Shown: positions 1 to 7,575 of the stretch, in pieces
How the letters are laid out: each line of letters starts with the position of its first letter
Numbering within the stretch: position 1 is the stretch's first letter
Assembly (NCBI GenBank): GCA_964495885.1
Contig: CAZBWO010000006.1
Span: 105,076 to 169,075, forward strand
Source of the DNA: PALG01 sp964495885
GTDB taxonomy: Bacteria > Bacteroidota > Bacteroidia > Flavobacteriales > Flavobacteriaceae
Direction: 5' to 3'
Length of the DNA: 64,000 bases
The notes under the pieces: model-generated
The model's database searches: none
The model's input: only the letters and a program-made list of their open reading frames with translations
What the model was told of the DNA's origin: nothing
Position numbers and translations under genes: made by a program

Positions 1-103
1 AAATCGATGAACTGCAACTTTTTTTAACTTTTAACGTGATACACCTATATTTTGTTTCCTTTTTGTAGGAATATATAAGAGATAAATTAGATGTAATAAA
101 GCG

Positions 104-134
104 TTGGTAGTTTGTAAATAATGTATTATTTTTG
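104..134 (+). promoter_or_regulatory. Promoter of the rpsF operon
   Basis: A TTG -33 element at 104-106 is followed after 20 bp by an exact Bacteroidota -7 element (TATTTTTG, pattern TAnnTTTG) at 127-134. Transcription should start near 139, about 37 nt before the rpsF start codon. Bases 1-103 hold no gene I can recognise. Confidence 0.75.
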
Positions 135-138
135 CACG

Positions 139-159
139 CTCTTGGCACAAAGTCAAGAG
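139..159 (+). promoter_or_regulatory. Leader hairpin of the rpsF operon
   Basis: CTCTTG (139-144) and CAAGAG (154-159) form a 6-bp stem with a 9-nt loop, starting at the predicted transcription start. It could stabilise the mRNA 5' end or take part in ribosomal-protein autoregulation. I do not see the bulged CCG layout known for the S6:S18-binding RNA, so no riboswitch-like class is assigned. Confidence 0.35.
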
Positions 160-175
160 ATTTAAATCATATTTT

Positions 176-514
176 ATGAATCATTATGAAACTGTTTTCA
201 TCTTGAATCCCGTTTTATCTGAAGAACAGATAAAGGAAACAGTTAAGAAATTTGAGGATTTCCTTGTTTCTAGGGACGCCAAGATGGTATCAAAAGAAGA
301 TTGGGGGCTTAAAAAACTAGCCTACCCTATCCAACACAAAAAAAGTGGTTTCTACCACTTGTTTGAGTACACCGTTCCCGGTGAAGCCATCAACGAATTG
401 GAAGTTGAGTTTAGGCGAGATGAGCGTGTAATGCGTTATCTAACCGTACGATTAGACAAGCATGCAATTGCTTGGGCAGAAAAAAGAAGAAACCGTAACA
501 AACAAAAAGCGTAA
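176..514 (+). CDS. rpsF: 30S ribosomal protein S6
   Basis: 112 aa, the usual length for S6 in this phylum. It begins MNHYETVFILNPVLSEEQIK, the conserved first strand and helix of S6, and ends in a basic tail. S6 binds 16S rRNA in the platform of the 30S subunit as a heterodimer with S18, whose gene follows after 2 nt. The order rpsF-rpsR-rplI is the classic ribosomal operon, here without the priB or ssb insertion found in other phyla. The ATG lies in the leader of a well-formed promoter and has no Shine-Dalgarno sequence, as expected for Bacteroidota. Confidence 0.97.
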   Translation: MNHYETVFILNPVLSEEQIKETVKKFEDFLVSRDAKMVSKEDWGLKKLAYPIQHKKSGFYHLFEYTVPGEAINELEVEFRRDERVMRYLTVRLDKHAIAWAEKRRNRNKQKA

Positions 515-516
515 GT

Positions 517-816
517 ATGGCCACCTCTATTGAACAACAAGCAAAAGGAAAGAAAGACGGCGAGATTAGATACCTAACTCCGCTTAACATTGAAACTTCA
601 AAGACCAAAAAATACTGTAGGTTCAAAAGATCTGGTATTAAATATATCGATTATAAAGACCCAGATTTCTTGATGAAGTTTGTAAACGAACAAGGGAAAA
701 TCCTTCCCCGTAGATTAACCGGAACTTCCCTAAAGTACCAACGAAAAGTGTCTGTTGCTATTAAAAGAGCGCGTCACTTGGCGTTGATGCCTTATGTAGG
801 TGATTTGTTAAAATAA
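517..816 (+). CDS. rpsR: 30S ribosomal protein S18
   Basis: 99 aa. The core (YCRFKRSGIKYIDYKDPDFL, then RRLTGTSLKYQRKVSVAIKR, residues about 33-86) is the diagnostic S18 sequence that contacts 16S rRNA and S6. The N-terminal 25 residues are a lysine-rich extension typical of Bacteroidota S18. The gene starts 2 nt after the rpsF stop and is co-transcribed with rpsF and rplI. Confidence 0.97.
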   Translation: MATSIEQQAKGKKDGEIRYLTPLNIETSKTKKYCRFKRSGIKYIDYKDPDFLMKFVNEQGKILPRRLTGTSLKYQRKVSVAIKRARHLALMPYVGDLLK

Positions 817-829
817 AAGCAGCAAGGAA

Positions 830-1279
830 ATGGAACTTATTCTAAAAAAAGACGTTGAAAATCTAGGATTTACAGACGATATAGTAACCGTGAAAAATGG
901 CTACGGAAGAAACTACCTTATCCCTCAAGGATTGGCAGAACTAGCTACTCCTTCTGCTAAAAAAGTATTGAAGGAAACCTTAAAGCAACGTGCACACAAA
1001 GAGCAAAAGGTCATTGATGACGCGAAAGCTCAGGCTGAAAAATTGAACGGACTTGAAATTAAAATTTCTGCGAAAGTAGGAGAGGCCGATAAATTGTTTG
1101 GTTCTGTAAGTAATGCAGACCTTGCTGATGCACTAGCTAAAGAAGGTGTTGAAATAGATAAAAAATACATCAGCATTGCCGGTGGCTTGATCAAAAGAGC
1201 TGGGCAATACGAAGCGCAAATCCGTTTCCACAGGGAAGTGGTTGTAGACTTCACCTTTGATGTAGTACCAGAGGCATAA
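830..1279 (+). CDS. rplI: 50S ribosomal protein L9
   Basis: 149 aa, standard for L9. The N-terminal domain (MELILKKDVENLGFTDDIVT, then KNGYGRNYLIPQGLA) is the 23S rRNA-binding signature. A long helix (about residues 45-75) links it to the C-terminal domain (KLFGSVSNADLADAL, about residues 85-149). It is the last gene of the rpsF operon, 13 nt after rpsR, and is closed by a strong terminator. Confidence 0.97.
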   Translation: MELILKKDVENLGFTDDIVTVKNGYGRNYLIPQGLAELATPSAKKVLKETLKQRAHKEQKVIDDAKAQAEKLNGLEIKISAKVGEADKLFGSVSNADLADALAKEGVEIDKKYISIAGGLIKRAGQYEAQIRFHREVVVDFTFDVVPEA

Positions 1280-1301
1280 GCCTTTTCTGGAAGAATATAG
1301 C

Positions 1302-1329
1302 AACCCTCCCCATAACGGAGGGTTTTTTT
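1302..1329 (+). terminator. Intrinsic terminator after rplI
   Basis: AACCCTCC (1302-1309) pairs with GGAGGGTT (1317-1324) in a perfect 8-bp stem followed by a T-run to 1329. It ends the rpsF-rpsR-rplI transcript only 14 nt before the next gene. Confidence 0.9.
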
Positions 1330-1342
1330 ATACCTTACCACG

Positions 1343-1819
1343 ATGAAATATACCAGACTTACCAAAGAACAATTAGAATCGCTTCACCAAGAATTCAGTA
1401 TGTTTTTGGCGGCACAGTCCATTGATAAAATACAATGGGACCAAATCAAGGCGAGCCAGCCAGATGTTGCAGAGCAAATTCTGGATGTGTTTAGCGATGT
1501 GGTGTGGGAAGGCGTTTTGGAGAAAGCCCAATACCTGGAAAGTCATGCAACACAACAACTGTTTCTTTTTCATCTCGCTTCCGAAAATATGCAGGTAATT
1601 ATCATTAAAACTGAAGCTTCCATCAATTTTACTACCCAAGAGGGAAGGCAATGGCTTCAGGAGCATCTGGAAGGCGAAGAGGTAGAACTGCTTTCAGGCA
1701 CCCGAAACTATTCAGCACATAAAAAGCAGGATATTTTTCAATTGATACAACAGGGTGCGTTTATTTCCAAAGGGGAATTATACCAACAATTGCAACCGTT
1801 TGTTGATCAAAAGAAATAA
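1343..1819 (+). CDS. DUF6495-like conserved flavobacterial protein
   Basis: 158 aa, soluble, no signal peptide or membrane segment. It begins MKYTRLTKEQLESLHQEF and is acidic with a mixed alpha/beta pattern. A family of this length and N-terminus is commonly found directly after rplI in Flavobacteriia and has been called DUF6495; I recognise that context but not a function. It lies 14 nt after the rplI terminator, so it depends on read-through or on a weak promoter in the short gap. It converges on the permease gene with only 4 nt between the two stop codons. Confidence 0.75.
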   Translation: MKYTRLTKEQLESLHQEFSMFLAAQSIDKIQWDQIKASQPDVAEQILDVFSDVVWEGVLEKAQYLESHATQQLFLFHLASENMQVIIIKTEASINFTTQEGRQWLQEHLEGEEVELLSGTRNYSAHKKQDIFQLIQQGAFISKGELYQQLQPFVDQKK

Positions 1820-1823
1820 GGAT

Positions 1824-3068
1824 CTATTCGTACCGAAGACTCTCAATAGGGTCTAACCGCGCTGCTTTACTGGCAGGATAGGAGCCTGCAATAACGGCAA
1901 CAACAAAGGAAATAATCACCGAAGCAATTAAGGCGCCCCACGGTAGCGTGTACTCAAAATCCACAATCTTCGCAAAGGCAAAGCCGGTGATAATCCCTAA
2001 GAGAATGCCCAATAAGCAACCAAACTGACCAATAACAATGGTCTCTATAAAAAACTGCAGCGAAATGGTCCTGCGTTTGGCGCCCAATGCCTTTCGCACG
2101 CCTATTTCACGGGTACGGTCGGTCACCGAAACCAACATAATGTTCATCAAGGCAATAGAGGAACCCAAGATGGTAATGATACTTATGATCCATGCTGCGG
2201 TTTCCAAAACGCCTGTGATAGAGGCAATACGGTTAATAAGGTCATCGCTACGTTCAATACCAAAGTTATTTTTTTCCACCGGACTCAATCTTCTTATATT
2301 CCGGAAAGTAACCAATGCAGCATCTTCGGCATCTTTCATAAGTGCTTTATCTTCTACTTTTACACTAATGGTATAATTGATATTGGGTTGTGTAAATATC
2401 CCGCGGGCAGCTTGTATGGGAATGAGCACCTTTAAATCCTGATTGTTTCCGAAGGAAGAACCCTTCGATTCCAATACGCCTATCACTTTAAATTTGGCAC
2501 CACGAATACTAATGGTTTTGCCAAGGGGGTTGACCCCTTCAAATAGACTTTTCAAAAAATCCGAACCCACTACACACACCTTATTGTTATTCTGAACATC
2601 AAATACATTGAGTTCCCTTCCCATTTGTACGTTGGTGCCGGTATTAGCCAAATAATGTTCATTTACGCCATAAACGGGAACTTCGGGGTCTGTCTTTTCG
2701 TTTTCATATTTAATTTCTGCAGTTCGGGTACCCACAAAAGAGACAGAGGTTTGGGTGTAGGGATAGTCATAACGGTCTATAAACTCGCGAATGTTATCAT
2801 AACTAATAATGGGATTGATCTTCTTACGTTCCCCGCCGCCACCAGATTGTATTTCAAACTCATACCGCTGTATATTGAACGTATTACTACCCATAGAGGC
2901 AAAACTTCCCGAAATGGTATTCTCCAAGGCCTTTACGGCACTTAAAATACCTACCAATGCCCAAATCCCAATCCCAATAATGACGATGGTCAAAATGGTG
3001 CGCAACAATTGCGTTTTGATGGAATCCATCGCAATACGAACATTCTCCCGAAAAAGACTACCCTTCAT
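1824..3068 (-). CDS. MacB-type ABC transporter permease
   Basis: 414 aa with the MacB/FtsX layout: a short cytoplasmic N-terminus, TM1 (about 20-45), a large periplasmic MacB-PCD domain (about 50-285), then three TM helices at the C-terminus. The cytoplasmic motif TREIGVRKALGAKRRTI between TM2 and TM3 and the end SYPASKAARLDPIESLRYE are diagnostic. Such proteins form type VII ABC systems that move lipoproteins, peptides or drugs by mechanotransmission rather than by direct inner-membrane transport. No ATPase or adaptor gene is adjacent in this window, so the substrate is unknown. Confidence 0.9.
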   Translation of the reverse strand: MKGSLFRENVRIAMDSIKTQLLRTILTIVIIGIGIWALVGILSAVKALENTISGSFASMGSNTFNIQRYEFEIQSGGGGERKKINPIISYDNIREFIDRYDYPYTQTSVSFVGTRTAEIKYENEKTDPEVPVYGVNEHYLANTGTNVQMGRELNVFDVQNNNKVCVVGSDFLKSLFEGVNPLGKTISIRGAKFKVIGVLESKGSSFGNNQDLKVLIPIQAARGIFTQPNINYTISVKVEDKALMKDAEDAALVTFRNIRRLSPVEKNNFGIERSDDLINRIASITGVLETAAWIISIITILGSSIALMNIMLVSVTDRTREIGVRKALGAKRRTISLQFFIETIVIGQFGCLLGILLGIITGFAFAKIVDFEYTLPWGALIASVIISFVVAVIAGSYPASKAARLDPIESLRYE

Positions 3069-3178
3069 AGGTGGTGGTTTTGGCTATTGGTCTGCTTTTA
3101 CTCCCTAAAGTTACCAATATTTTACGGAAACTGTACATCACTTTATTTTAGGAGCATAGAATGCGTTTTCAACTACTT

Positions 3179-3244
3179 CCATAGCGACTCCATAGCGAGT
3201 CCAAAGCGACTGCAAGTCGACTCCATGTCGAGTCCATAGCGACT
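3179..3244. repeat. Six-unit 11-bp tandem array
   Basis: Six units of exactly 11 bp at 3179, 3190, 3201, 3212, 3223 and 3234. The consensus is CCATAGCGACT; units differ by 0-4 bases (CCATAGCGAGT, CCAAAGCGACT, GCAAGTCGACT, CCATGTCGAGT). The array lies in the 348-bp gap between the permease gene (start 3068, minus strand) and hisS (start 3417), about 115 bp before the hisS promoter. No open frame in this gap looks like a gene. Confidence 0.9.
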
Positions 3245-3360
3245 ACCATCCATGGGTGATTCATGCACGCTGTACGGATTCTTACGGTTAGAACGGGCAA
3301 AACTCTATGGCAGATACATAAACCCTTGAAGCAACCCTTTAAAAACTTGCAGCCGAAACC

Positions 3361-3392
3361 TTGCGTCATTCCTGCTAAAATTAAGATATTTG
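3361..3392 (+). promoter_or_regulatory. Promoter of hisS
   Basis: A TTG at 3361-3363, then 21 bp, then GATATTTG at 3385-3392, matching TAnnTTTG in 7 of 8 positions. The predicted start of transcription is near 3397, which puts the TTG at 3390 inside the promoter and supports translation from TTG at 3417. Confidence 0.6.
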
Positions 3393-3416
3393 TACCACAA
3401 CCCTAAAGCGTACACC

Positions 3417-4787
3417 TTGGCACAAAAACCATCCATCCCAAAAGGAACCCGTGATTTCTCCCCAGAGGAGGTAGTAAAGCGTAATTACATCATGGAAACC
3501 CTGAAGCAATCGTTCACGGCTTATGGGTACCAGCCTATCGAAACGCCTAGCTTTGAGAACAGCGAGACCTTGATGGGCAAGTACGGGGATGAAGGGGACC
3601 GTTTGATTTTTAAAATATTGAATAGTGGGGATTTTCTTCGGAAGGTAGGGGATGATGTGTATGCTGAAAAAGACACTTCCAAACTCACACCATTAATCTC
3701 AGAAAAAGCCCTCCGTTATGATTTAACAGTGCCTTTTGCACGCTATGTGGTGCAACATCAAAATGAGCTCACCTTTCCGTTTAAACGCTACCAAATGCAA
3801 CCCGTTTGGCGGGCAGACCGTCCGCAAAAGGGCCGGTTCCGTGAGTTCTGGCAATGCGATGCAGATGTGGTGGGGAGTGACTCCCTTTGGCAGGAAGTAG
3901 AGTTGGTGCAATTATATGATGCCGTATTTACCCAATTAAACCTGAAAGGCACGACCATTAAAATGAACAACCGAAAGGTCTTAAGTGGCATCGCCGAAGT
4001 GATTGGGGAAAGTGAAAAGCTTATAGACTTCACTGTGGCGTTGGATAAGTTGGACAAAATAGGGGAGGAAGGCGTGAAAAAGGAAATGCGGGAGAAAGGG
4101 ATTTCAGAAACTGCCCTTGAAAAAGTACAACCCCTCTTCACCGCCAGCGGAAGTGCCCAGGAAAAACTGGACTTGCTTAGCAAGCTCCTGCAAGATTCCG
4201 AAACAGGTCAAAAAGGGATAGAGGAGTTACAGTTCATCGTAAATAGCATTAATGACTTAGGACTGCAATCTGCCCAACTGGAAATTGATGTGACCCTTGC
4301 ACGCGGACTTAACTATTACACGGGAGCCATCTTTGAAGTGGCTGCTCCGCAAGGCGTGAACATGGGCAGTATAGGTGGCGGTGGCCGTTATGATGACCTT
4401 ACGGGTATCTTTGGCATGAAAGGGATGAGCGGTGTTGGGATTTCCTTTGGGTTAGACCGAATATACCTCGTGCTGGAAGAATTGAACCTGTTCCCCGAAA
4501 CCGTTTCGGCCAATACCAAAGTGTTGTTTATCAACTTCGGGGAAACCGAAGCATTATATGCCATGAAGGCCATCACCCAACTACGGAAGCAAGGTATTTC
4601 CGCAGAACTCTATCCAGATGATGCCAAAATGGGCAAGCAGATGGGCTACGCAGACAAACGGAATATCCCTTACACAGTGTTGGCTGGAACTTCAGAAATG
4701 CAGAAAGGGCGTTACACCCTAAAAAACATGAAGTCTGGGGAGCAGGAGACATTTGCCCTACAGGAATTACTTCAGAGACTTCAATAA
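3417..4787 (+). CDS. hisS: Histidine--tRNA ligase
   Basis: 456 aa from a TTG start at 3417 (AQKPSIPKGTRDF follows), the usual flavobacterial HisRS N-terminus. An earlier in-frame TTG at 3390 overlaps the -7 promoter element and is unlikely to be used. It is a class II synthetase that charges tRNA-His. Visible landmarks are motif 2 (FREFWQCDADVVG), the histidine-binding LARGLNYYTGAIFEV, the glycine-rich GGGGRYDDLTGIFG, motif 3 (GVGISFGLDRI) and a C-terminal anticodon-binding domain (about 360-456). It is a single-gene unit closed by a terminator shared with tRNA-Met. Confidence 0.95.
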   Translation: MAQKPSIPKGTRDFSPEEVVKRNYIMETLKQSFTAYGYQPIETPSFENSETLMGKYGDEGDRLIFKILNSGDFLRKVGDDVYAEKDTSKLTPLISEKALRYDLTVPFARYVVQHQNELTFPFKRYQMQPVWRADRPQKGRFREFWQCDADVVGSDSLWQEVELVQLYDAVFTQLNLKGTTIKMNNRKVLSGIAEVIGESEKLIDFTVALDKLDKIGEEGVKKEMREKGISETALEKVQPLFTASGSAQEKLDLLSKLLQDSETGQKGIEELQFIVNSINDLGLQSAQLEIDVTLARGLNYYTGAIFEVAAPQGVNMGSIGGGGRYDDLTGIFGMKGMSGVGISFGLDRIYLVLEELNLFPETVSANTKVLFINFGETEALYAMKAITQLRKQGISAELYPDDAKMGKQMGYADKRNIPYTVLAGTSEMQKGRYTLKNMKSGEQETFALQELLQRLQ

Positions 4788-4873
4788 GCTAAATTACTAC
4801 AGTAACGGATTAGGAAATTAGTAGGAGAATTACCTCACTTTGTTCGGTGAGTCTTTTTGGATTCACTTCCCAT

Positions 4874-4903
4874 AAAAAAACCCAACATTTCTGTTGGGTT
4901 TTT
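4874..4903. terminator. Bidirectional terminator between hisS and tRNA-Met
   Basis: CCCAAC (4881-4886) and GTTGGG (4893-4898) form the stem, with an A-run on the left and a T-run on the right, so it can end both the hisS transcript (+) and the tRNA-Met transcript (-). It sits 1 nt from the tRNA 3' end. Confidence 0.85.
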
Positions 4904-4904
4904 G

Positions 4905-4978
4905 TAGCGTGGGGGAGACTTGAACTCCCGACCTCCGGGTTATGAATCCGACGCTCTAACCACCTGAGCTACCACGCC
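4905..4978 (-). tRNA. tRNA-Met (CAT)
   Basis: 74 nt on the minus strand. The acceptor arm GGCGTGG pairs with CCACGCT, the D arm is AGCTCAGGTGGTTAGAGC, the anticodon loop TTCATAA carries CAT, and the T-loop is TTCAAGT. The 3' CCA is not encoded. The D-arm and acceptor fit elongator Met rather than initiator, because position 1-72 is paired (G-T). A tRNA-Ile with modified CAU (lysidine) is a less likely alternative that sequence alone does not exclude. Confidence 0.92.
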
Positions 4979-4990
4979 ATTTTAGCGGGG

Positions 4991-5018
4991 CAAAGATAAC
5001 AACAAATTTGGCTTCCAA
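4991..5018 (-). promoter_or_regulatory. Promoter of tRNA-Met
   Basis: Read on the minus strand, TATCTTTG (plus 4991-4998) is an exact TAnnTTTG -7 element 12 nt upstream of the tRNA. A TTG (plus 5016-5018) lies 17 bp further upstream. The rest of the 4788-5141 gap is AT-rich and otherwise featureless, apart from a -7-like TATATTGG at 5114-5121 for the next gene. Confidence 0.7.
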
Positions 5019-5141
5019 AAATAGAAAATGGTTTTTTTTGAATTCCTTTTGTTGCCAAATGAAAGGGAGAGAAAAAAAATACGTACCTCTTTTGCTAAAT
5101 AAAATTAAAAATATATATTGGGCGAACGCTAACAGCAACCT

Positions 5142-5528
5142 ATGGAAGAAAAAGTAAAATTTGAGATGGAGTTTCCTATTCACGTGTCTCCATCTTTGTT
5201 ATATCAATATATGTCCACTCCATCCGGAATGAGTGAATGGTATGCAGATAACGTGAATTCCCGAGGGGAAAAATTTACCTTTATTTGGGAAGGAAGTGAA
5301 GAAAACGCCAAATTACTTGGTAAAAAGAGTGGAGAACGCGTCAAATTTCAATGGGAAGATGACGAGGAAACCAACTATTATTTTGAATTACGTATACAGG
5401 TAGATGAAATCACCAAGGATGTATCCCTTATTGTCACAGATTTTGCCGAAGAAGACGAAATAGACGAAGCAAAAATGCTTTGGGATAACATGGTTTCCAA
5501 TCTAAAACATATACTGGGTTCTACTTAA
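5142..5528 (+). CDS. START-like (SRPBCC fold) domain protein
   Basis: 128 aa, acidic, cytoplasmic. The N-terminal FEMEFPIHVSPSLLYQYMST and the following WYADNV resemble the helix-grip START/AHSA1 fold, and LWDNMVSNLKHIL matches the long C-terminal helix that closes the ligand pocket. This short START-like protein is common in Flavobacteriia; its ligand and role are not known to me. A -7-like TATATTGG (5114-5121) lies 20 nt upstream. Its transcript is ended by a hairpin that lies in the leader of the next gene. Confidence 0.8.
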   Translation: MEEKVKFEMEFPIHVSPSLLYQYMSTPSGMSEWYADNVNSRGEKFTFIWEGSEENAKLLGKKSGERVKFQWEDDEETNYYFELRIQVDEITKDVSLIVTDFAEEDEIDEAKMLWDNMVSNLKHILGST

Positions 5529-5545
5529 TTCTAAGGGATAAACCG

Positions 5546-5553
5546 TATCTTTG
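5546..5553 (+). promoter_or_regulatory. Promoter -7 element of the aminotransferase gene
   Basis: TATCTTTG is an exact TAnnTTTG element. The predicted transcription start is about 5558-5560, inside the left arm of the adjoining terminator hairpin. A -33 element is weak (TTA near 5525). Confidence 0.65.
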
Positions 5554-5579
5554 AACCGCTTAAACAAAGCGGTTTTTTT
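5554..5579 (+). terminator. Terminator between promoter and start codon
   Basis: AACCGCTT (5554-5561) pairs with AAGCGGTT (5567-5574) and is followed by T-residues to 5579, directly against the ATG at 5580. It can end read-through from the START-like gene. Transcripts from the promoter at 5546 would lack most of the left arm and escape it. Confidence 0.8.
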
Positions 5580-6422
5580 ATGCTCAACCTTAACGGAACG
5601 CTTACAGATCAAACCACCGAAACTTCCCTCCTCCAGAACAGGGGATTGCACTATGGGGATGCCGTTTTTGAAACCCTAAAAGTCTCTGCAGGAAAAATAC
5701 TCTTTTGGGAAGATCATTATTTCCGGTTGATGGCTTCCATGCGCATCCTTCGGATGGAAATCCCCATGAACTTTACCATGGAATTCCTGGAAGCGGAAAT
5801 ACAAAAAACCATTGCTTCTTTTCCTAAAGATGTGGCACAACGTGTAAAACTTTTGGTATGGCGTAGTTGGGGCGGAACGTATACCCCCGCATCACAGCAA
5901 GTAGACTTCGCAATTTTTGCTGCACCCTTGCAACATCCTTTTTATGTCCTTTCCGAAGAACCCTACGAGGTGGAATTGTTCAAGGATCATTATGTAAATA
6001 GCGGACTACTTTCTACGATCAAGTCTAATAACAGGGCCATTAATGTATTGGGAAGTATTTTTGCCCAGGAAAATGGCTATGCTAATTGCCTGTTGTTGAA
6101 TGAACATAAAATGGTGGTCGAAGCTTTAAACGGCAATCTTTTTTGGGTGAAGGATTATAAAATTAAAACCCCGCCATTGAGTGATGGTTGTTTGCAAGGA
6201 ATCCTTCGGAAGCAAATAGGGAGTATTCTGTCACAACTTCCAGATTACGTATTGGAAGAGGACAGTATTTCCCCTTTCGATTTACAAAAAGCAGATGAAC
6301 TATTCATCACCAATACCATTGTGGGGATTCAGCCCATTACCCAATACCGAAAGAAATCGTTTGGGAATGCTGTTGCAAAGGAATTGGTAGGTAAATTGAA
6401 TGCAAAGGCCCGTTTGGGTTAG
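5580..6422 (+). CDS. Class IV aminotransferase (IlvE/PabC fold)
   Basis: 280 aa. NRGLHYGDAVFETLKV (about 20-35) and HYFRLMASMRIL are class IV signatures; the PLP lysine is K148 in LLSTIKSNNRAINVLG, and LFITNTIVGIQPI is the conserved C-terminal loop. The fold covers branched-chain aminotransferases, D-amino-acid transaminase and aminodeoxychorismate lyase (pabC). The length and the GDAVFET context fit a PabC- or IlvE-like enzyme, but sequence alone does not separate them. It ends in a 4-nt tail-to-tail overlap with the YqgE gene. Confidence 0.85.
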   Translation: MLNLNGTLTDQTTETSLLQNRGLHYGDAVFETLKVSAGKILFWEDHYFRLMASMRILRMEIPMNFTMEFLEAEIQKTIASFPKDVAQRVKLLVWRSWGGTYTPASQQVDFAIFAAPLQHPFYVLSEEPYEVELFKDHYVNSGLLSTIKSNNRAINVLGSIFAQENGYANCLLLNEHKMVVEALNGNLFWVKDYKIKTPPLSDGCLQGILRKQIGSILSQLPDYVLEEDSISPFDLQKADELFITNTIVGIQPITQYRKKSFGNAVAKELVGKLNAKARLG

Positions 6423-6979
6423 TTGAAGCTAGGATTTTCGGGAGCATTGGACCAAATTAGGTAATCTCCACCCAGTTCAATCATTTTTTCCTTCCAAATA
6501 CCAGGGCCAACTTGCCCAATAATGGTATCCTTGTGGTTGTTTTCTGTGACCACCCAACTGTTGAGTTTCAATTCTTCGTCCAACTGATTTTCAGACCATC
6601 CGGAATAACCAAGAAAGAATTGGATTTGATCTGGTTTCAGCACGTTCTCTTTCAGCATATCCAGAATAGTGCTAAAATCGCCACCCCAATAGATACCATG
6701 GGAAATTTCAATGCTATTGGGAATCAAATCCGGCACCCGGTGAATGAAATATAGATTATCCTGCTCTACAGGTCCTCCGTTGTACACTTTCAAAGTGGAA
6801 GGAACTTCGGGAATAAAATCCTGAAGTGTATATTTTAAAGGTTTGTTAAGGATAAAGCCTACAGAACCTGTTTCATTGTGTTCAGCCAAAAGCACCACAG
6901 ATCGGTTAAATGAAACGTCCCCGATAATGGATGGCTCAGCAATGAGTAGCACTCCTTTGGTTGGCTTTACACTGATCAT
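6419..6979 (-). CDS. YqgE/AlgH family protein
   Basis: 186 aa, the family's usual length. It shows the hallmark pattern: KGVLLIAEPSIIGDVSFNRSVVLL at the start (residues 8-32), SVGFILNKPL (about 40-49), GGPVEQDNLYFIHR (about 69-82) and FFLGYSGWSENQLDEEL (about 121-137). YqgE/AlgH proteins are conserved cytoplasmic proteins linked to transcriptional control in Pseudomonas alginate work; the biochemical function is unsettled. It converges with the aminotransferase gene. Confidence 0.93.
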   Translation of the reverse strand: MISVKPTKGVLLIAEPSIIGDVSFNRSVVLLAEHNETGSVGFILNKPLKYTLQDFIPEVPSTLKVYNGGPVEQDNLYFIHRVPDLIPNSIEISHGIYWGGDFSTILDMLKENVLKPDQIQFFLGYSGWSENQLDEELKLNSWVVTENNHKDTIIGQVGPGIWKEKMIELGGDYLIWSNAPENPSFN

Positions 6980-7060
6980 ATGCGCGCGATTCTTAACTTA
7001 AAACTAAGTATTAAATTTTGAATACACAAGCTTTTGGGTATTTCAAAGAATCCCTTTAAA

Positions 7061-7090
7061 AGAAAAACCCCACCGTTGAGGTGGGGTTTC
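7061..7090 (-). terminator. Terminator of the HU gene
   Basis: AAACCCCACC (7065-7074) and GGTGGGGTTT (7080-7089) form a perfect 10-bp stem with a GTTGA loop. On the minus strand it is followed by a T-rich tract, placing it 28 nt after the HU stop codon. Confidence 0.9.
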
Positions 7091-7117
7091 TATATTTTGC
7101 AGTTACTTGTAATGCGC

Positions 7118-7390
7118 TTAGTTTACGCTGTTTGAAAGATCAGAACCTGCTTTGAATTTCACTACTTTTTTAGCAGGGATCTTAATGGTTTTCCCAGTTT
7201 GAGGGTTTCTTCCTTCACGGGCAGCTCTTTTAGATACAGACCAAGATCCGAAACCTACCAAAGATACTCTATTTCCTTTTTTTAGAGACTTTTCAACATT
7301 TCCAAGGAAAGACTCTAAAGATTTTTTTGCTGCTGCTTTGGTGATTCCAGCGTCTGATGCCATTGCTTCAATTAAATCTGATTTGTTCAT
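7118..7390 (-). CDS. HU family DNA-binding protein
   Basis: 90 aa, canonical HU/IHF length. It has MNKSDLIEAMASDAGITKAA at the N-terminus, the core VSLVGFGSWSVSKRAAREGR and the DNA-binding arm NPQTGKTIKIPAKKVVKFKA. HU dimers bend and compact DNA. It is a single-gene unit with its own terminator, typical of an abundant nucleoid protein. The 185-bp upstream gap is AT-rich, without a clear -7 match. Confidence 0.96.
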   Translation of the reverse strand: MNKSDLIEAMASDAGITKAAAKKSLESFLGNVEKSLKKGNRVSLVGFGSWSVSKRAAREGRNPQTGKTIKIPAKKVVKFKAGSDLSNSVN

Positions 7391-7575
7391 AGTTTACTTT
7401 TTAAATTAAAATTGTTGGTTAAACATTACATAATTGCTCTACAAATTTAATCGGATTCTGCTACCACGCAAGGAATGACGGGCTAAAACGCCATTTTTGT
7501 TGATAACTTAAGGCCTTTGTTAATAAAGTAAGCTTAATTCCTGCGAATTTCAACAAAATCACTGTTTATAAGGGG

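Noticed and set aside
135..175. S6:S18-binding leader RNA
   Set aside because: Only a plain hairpin is visible; the bulged CCG needed for the known motif is absent.
3009..3369. Open frames across the 11-bp array upstream of hisS
   Set aside because: The period of 11 is not a multiple of 3, the encoded peptides are not repeated or protein-like, and the frames run into neighbouring genes or promoters.
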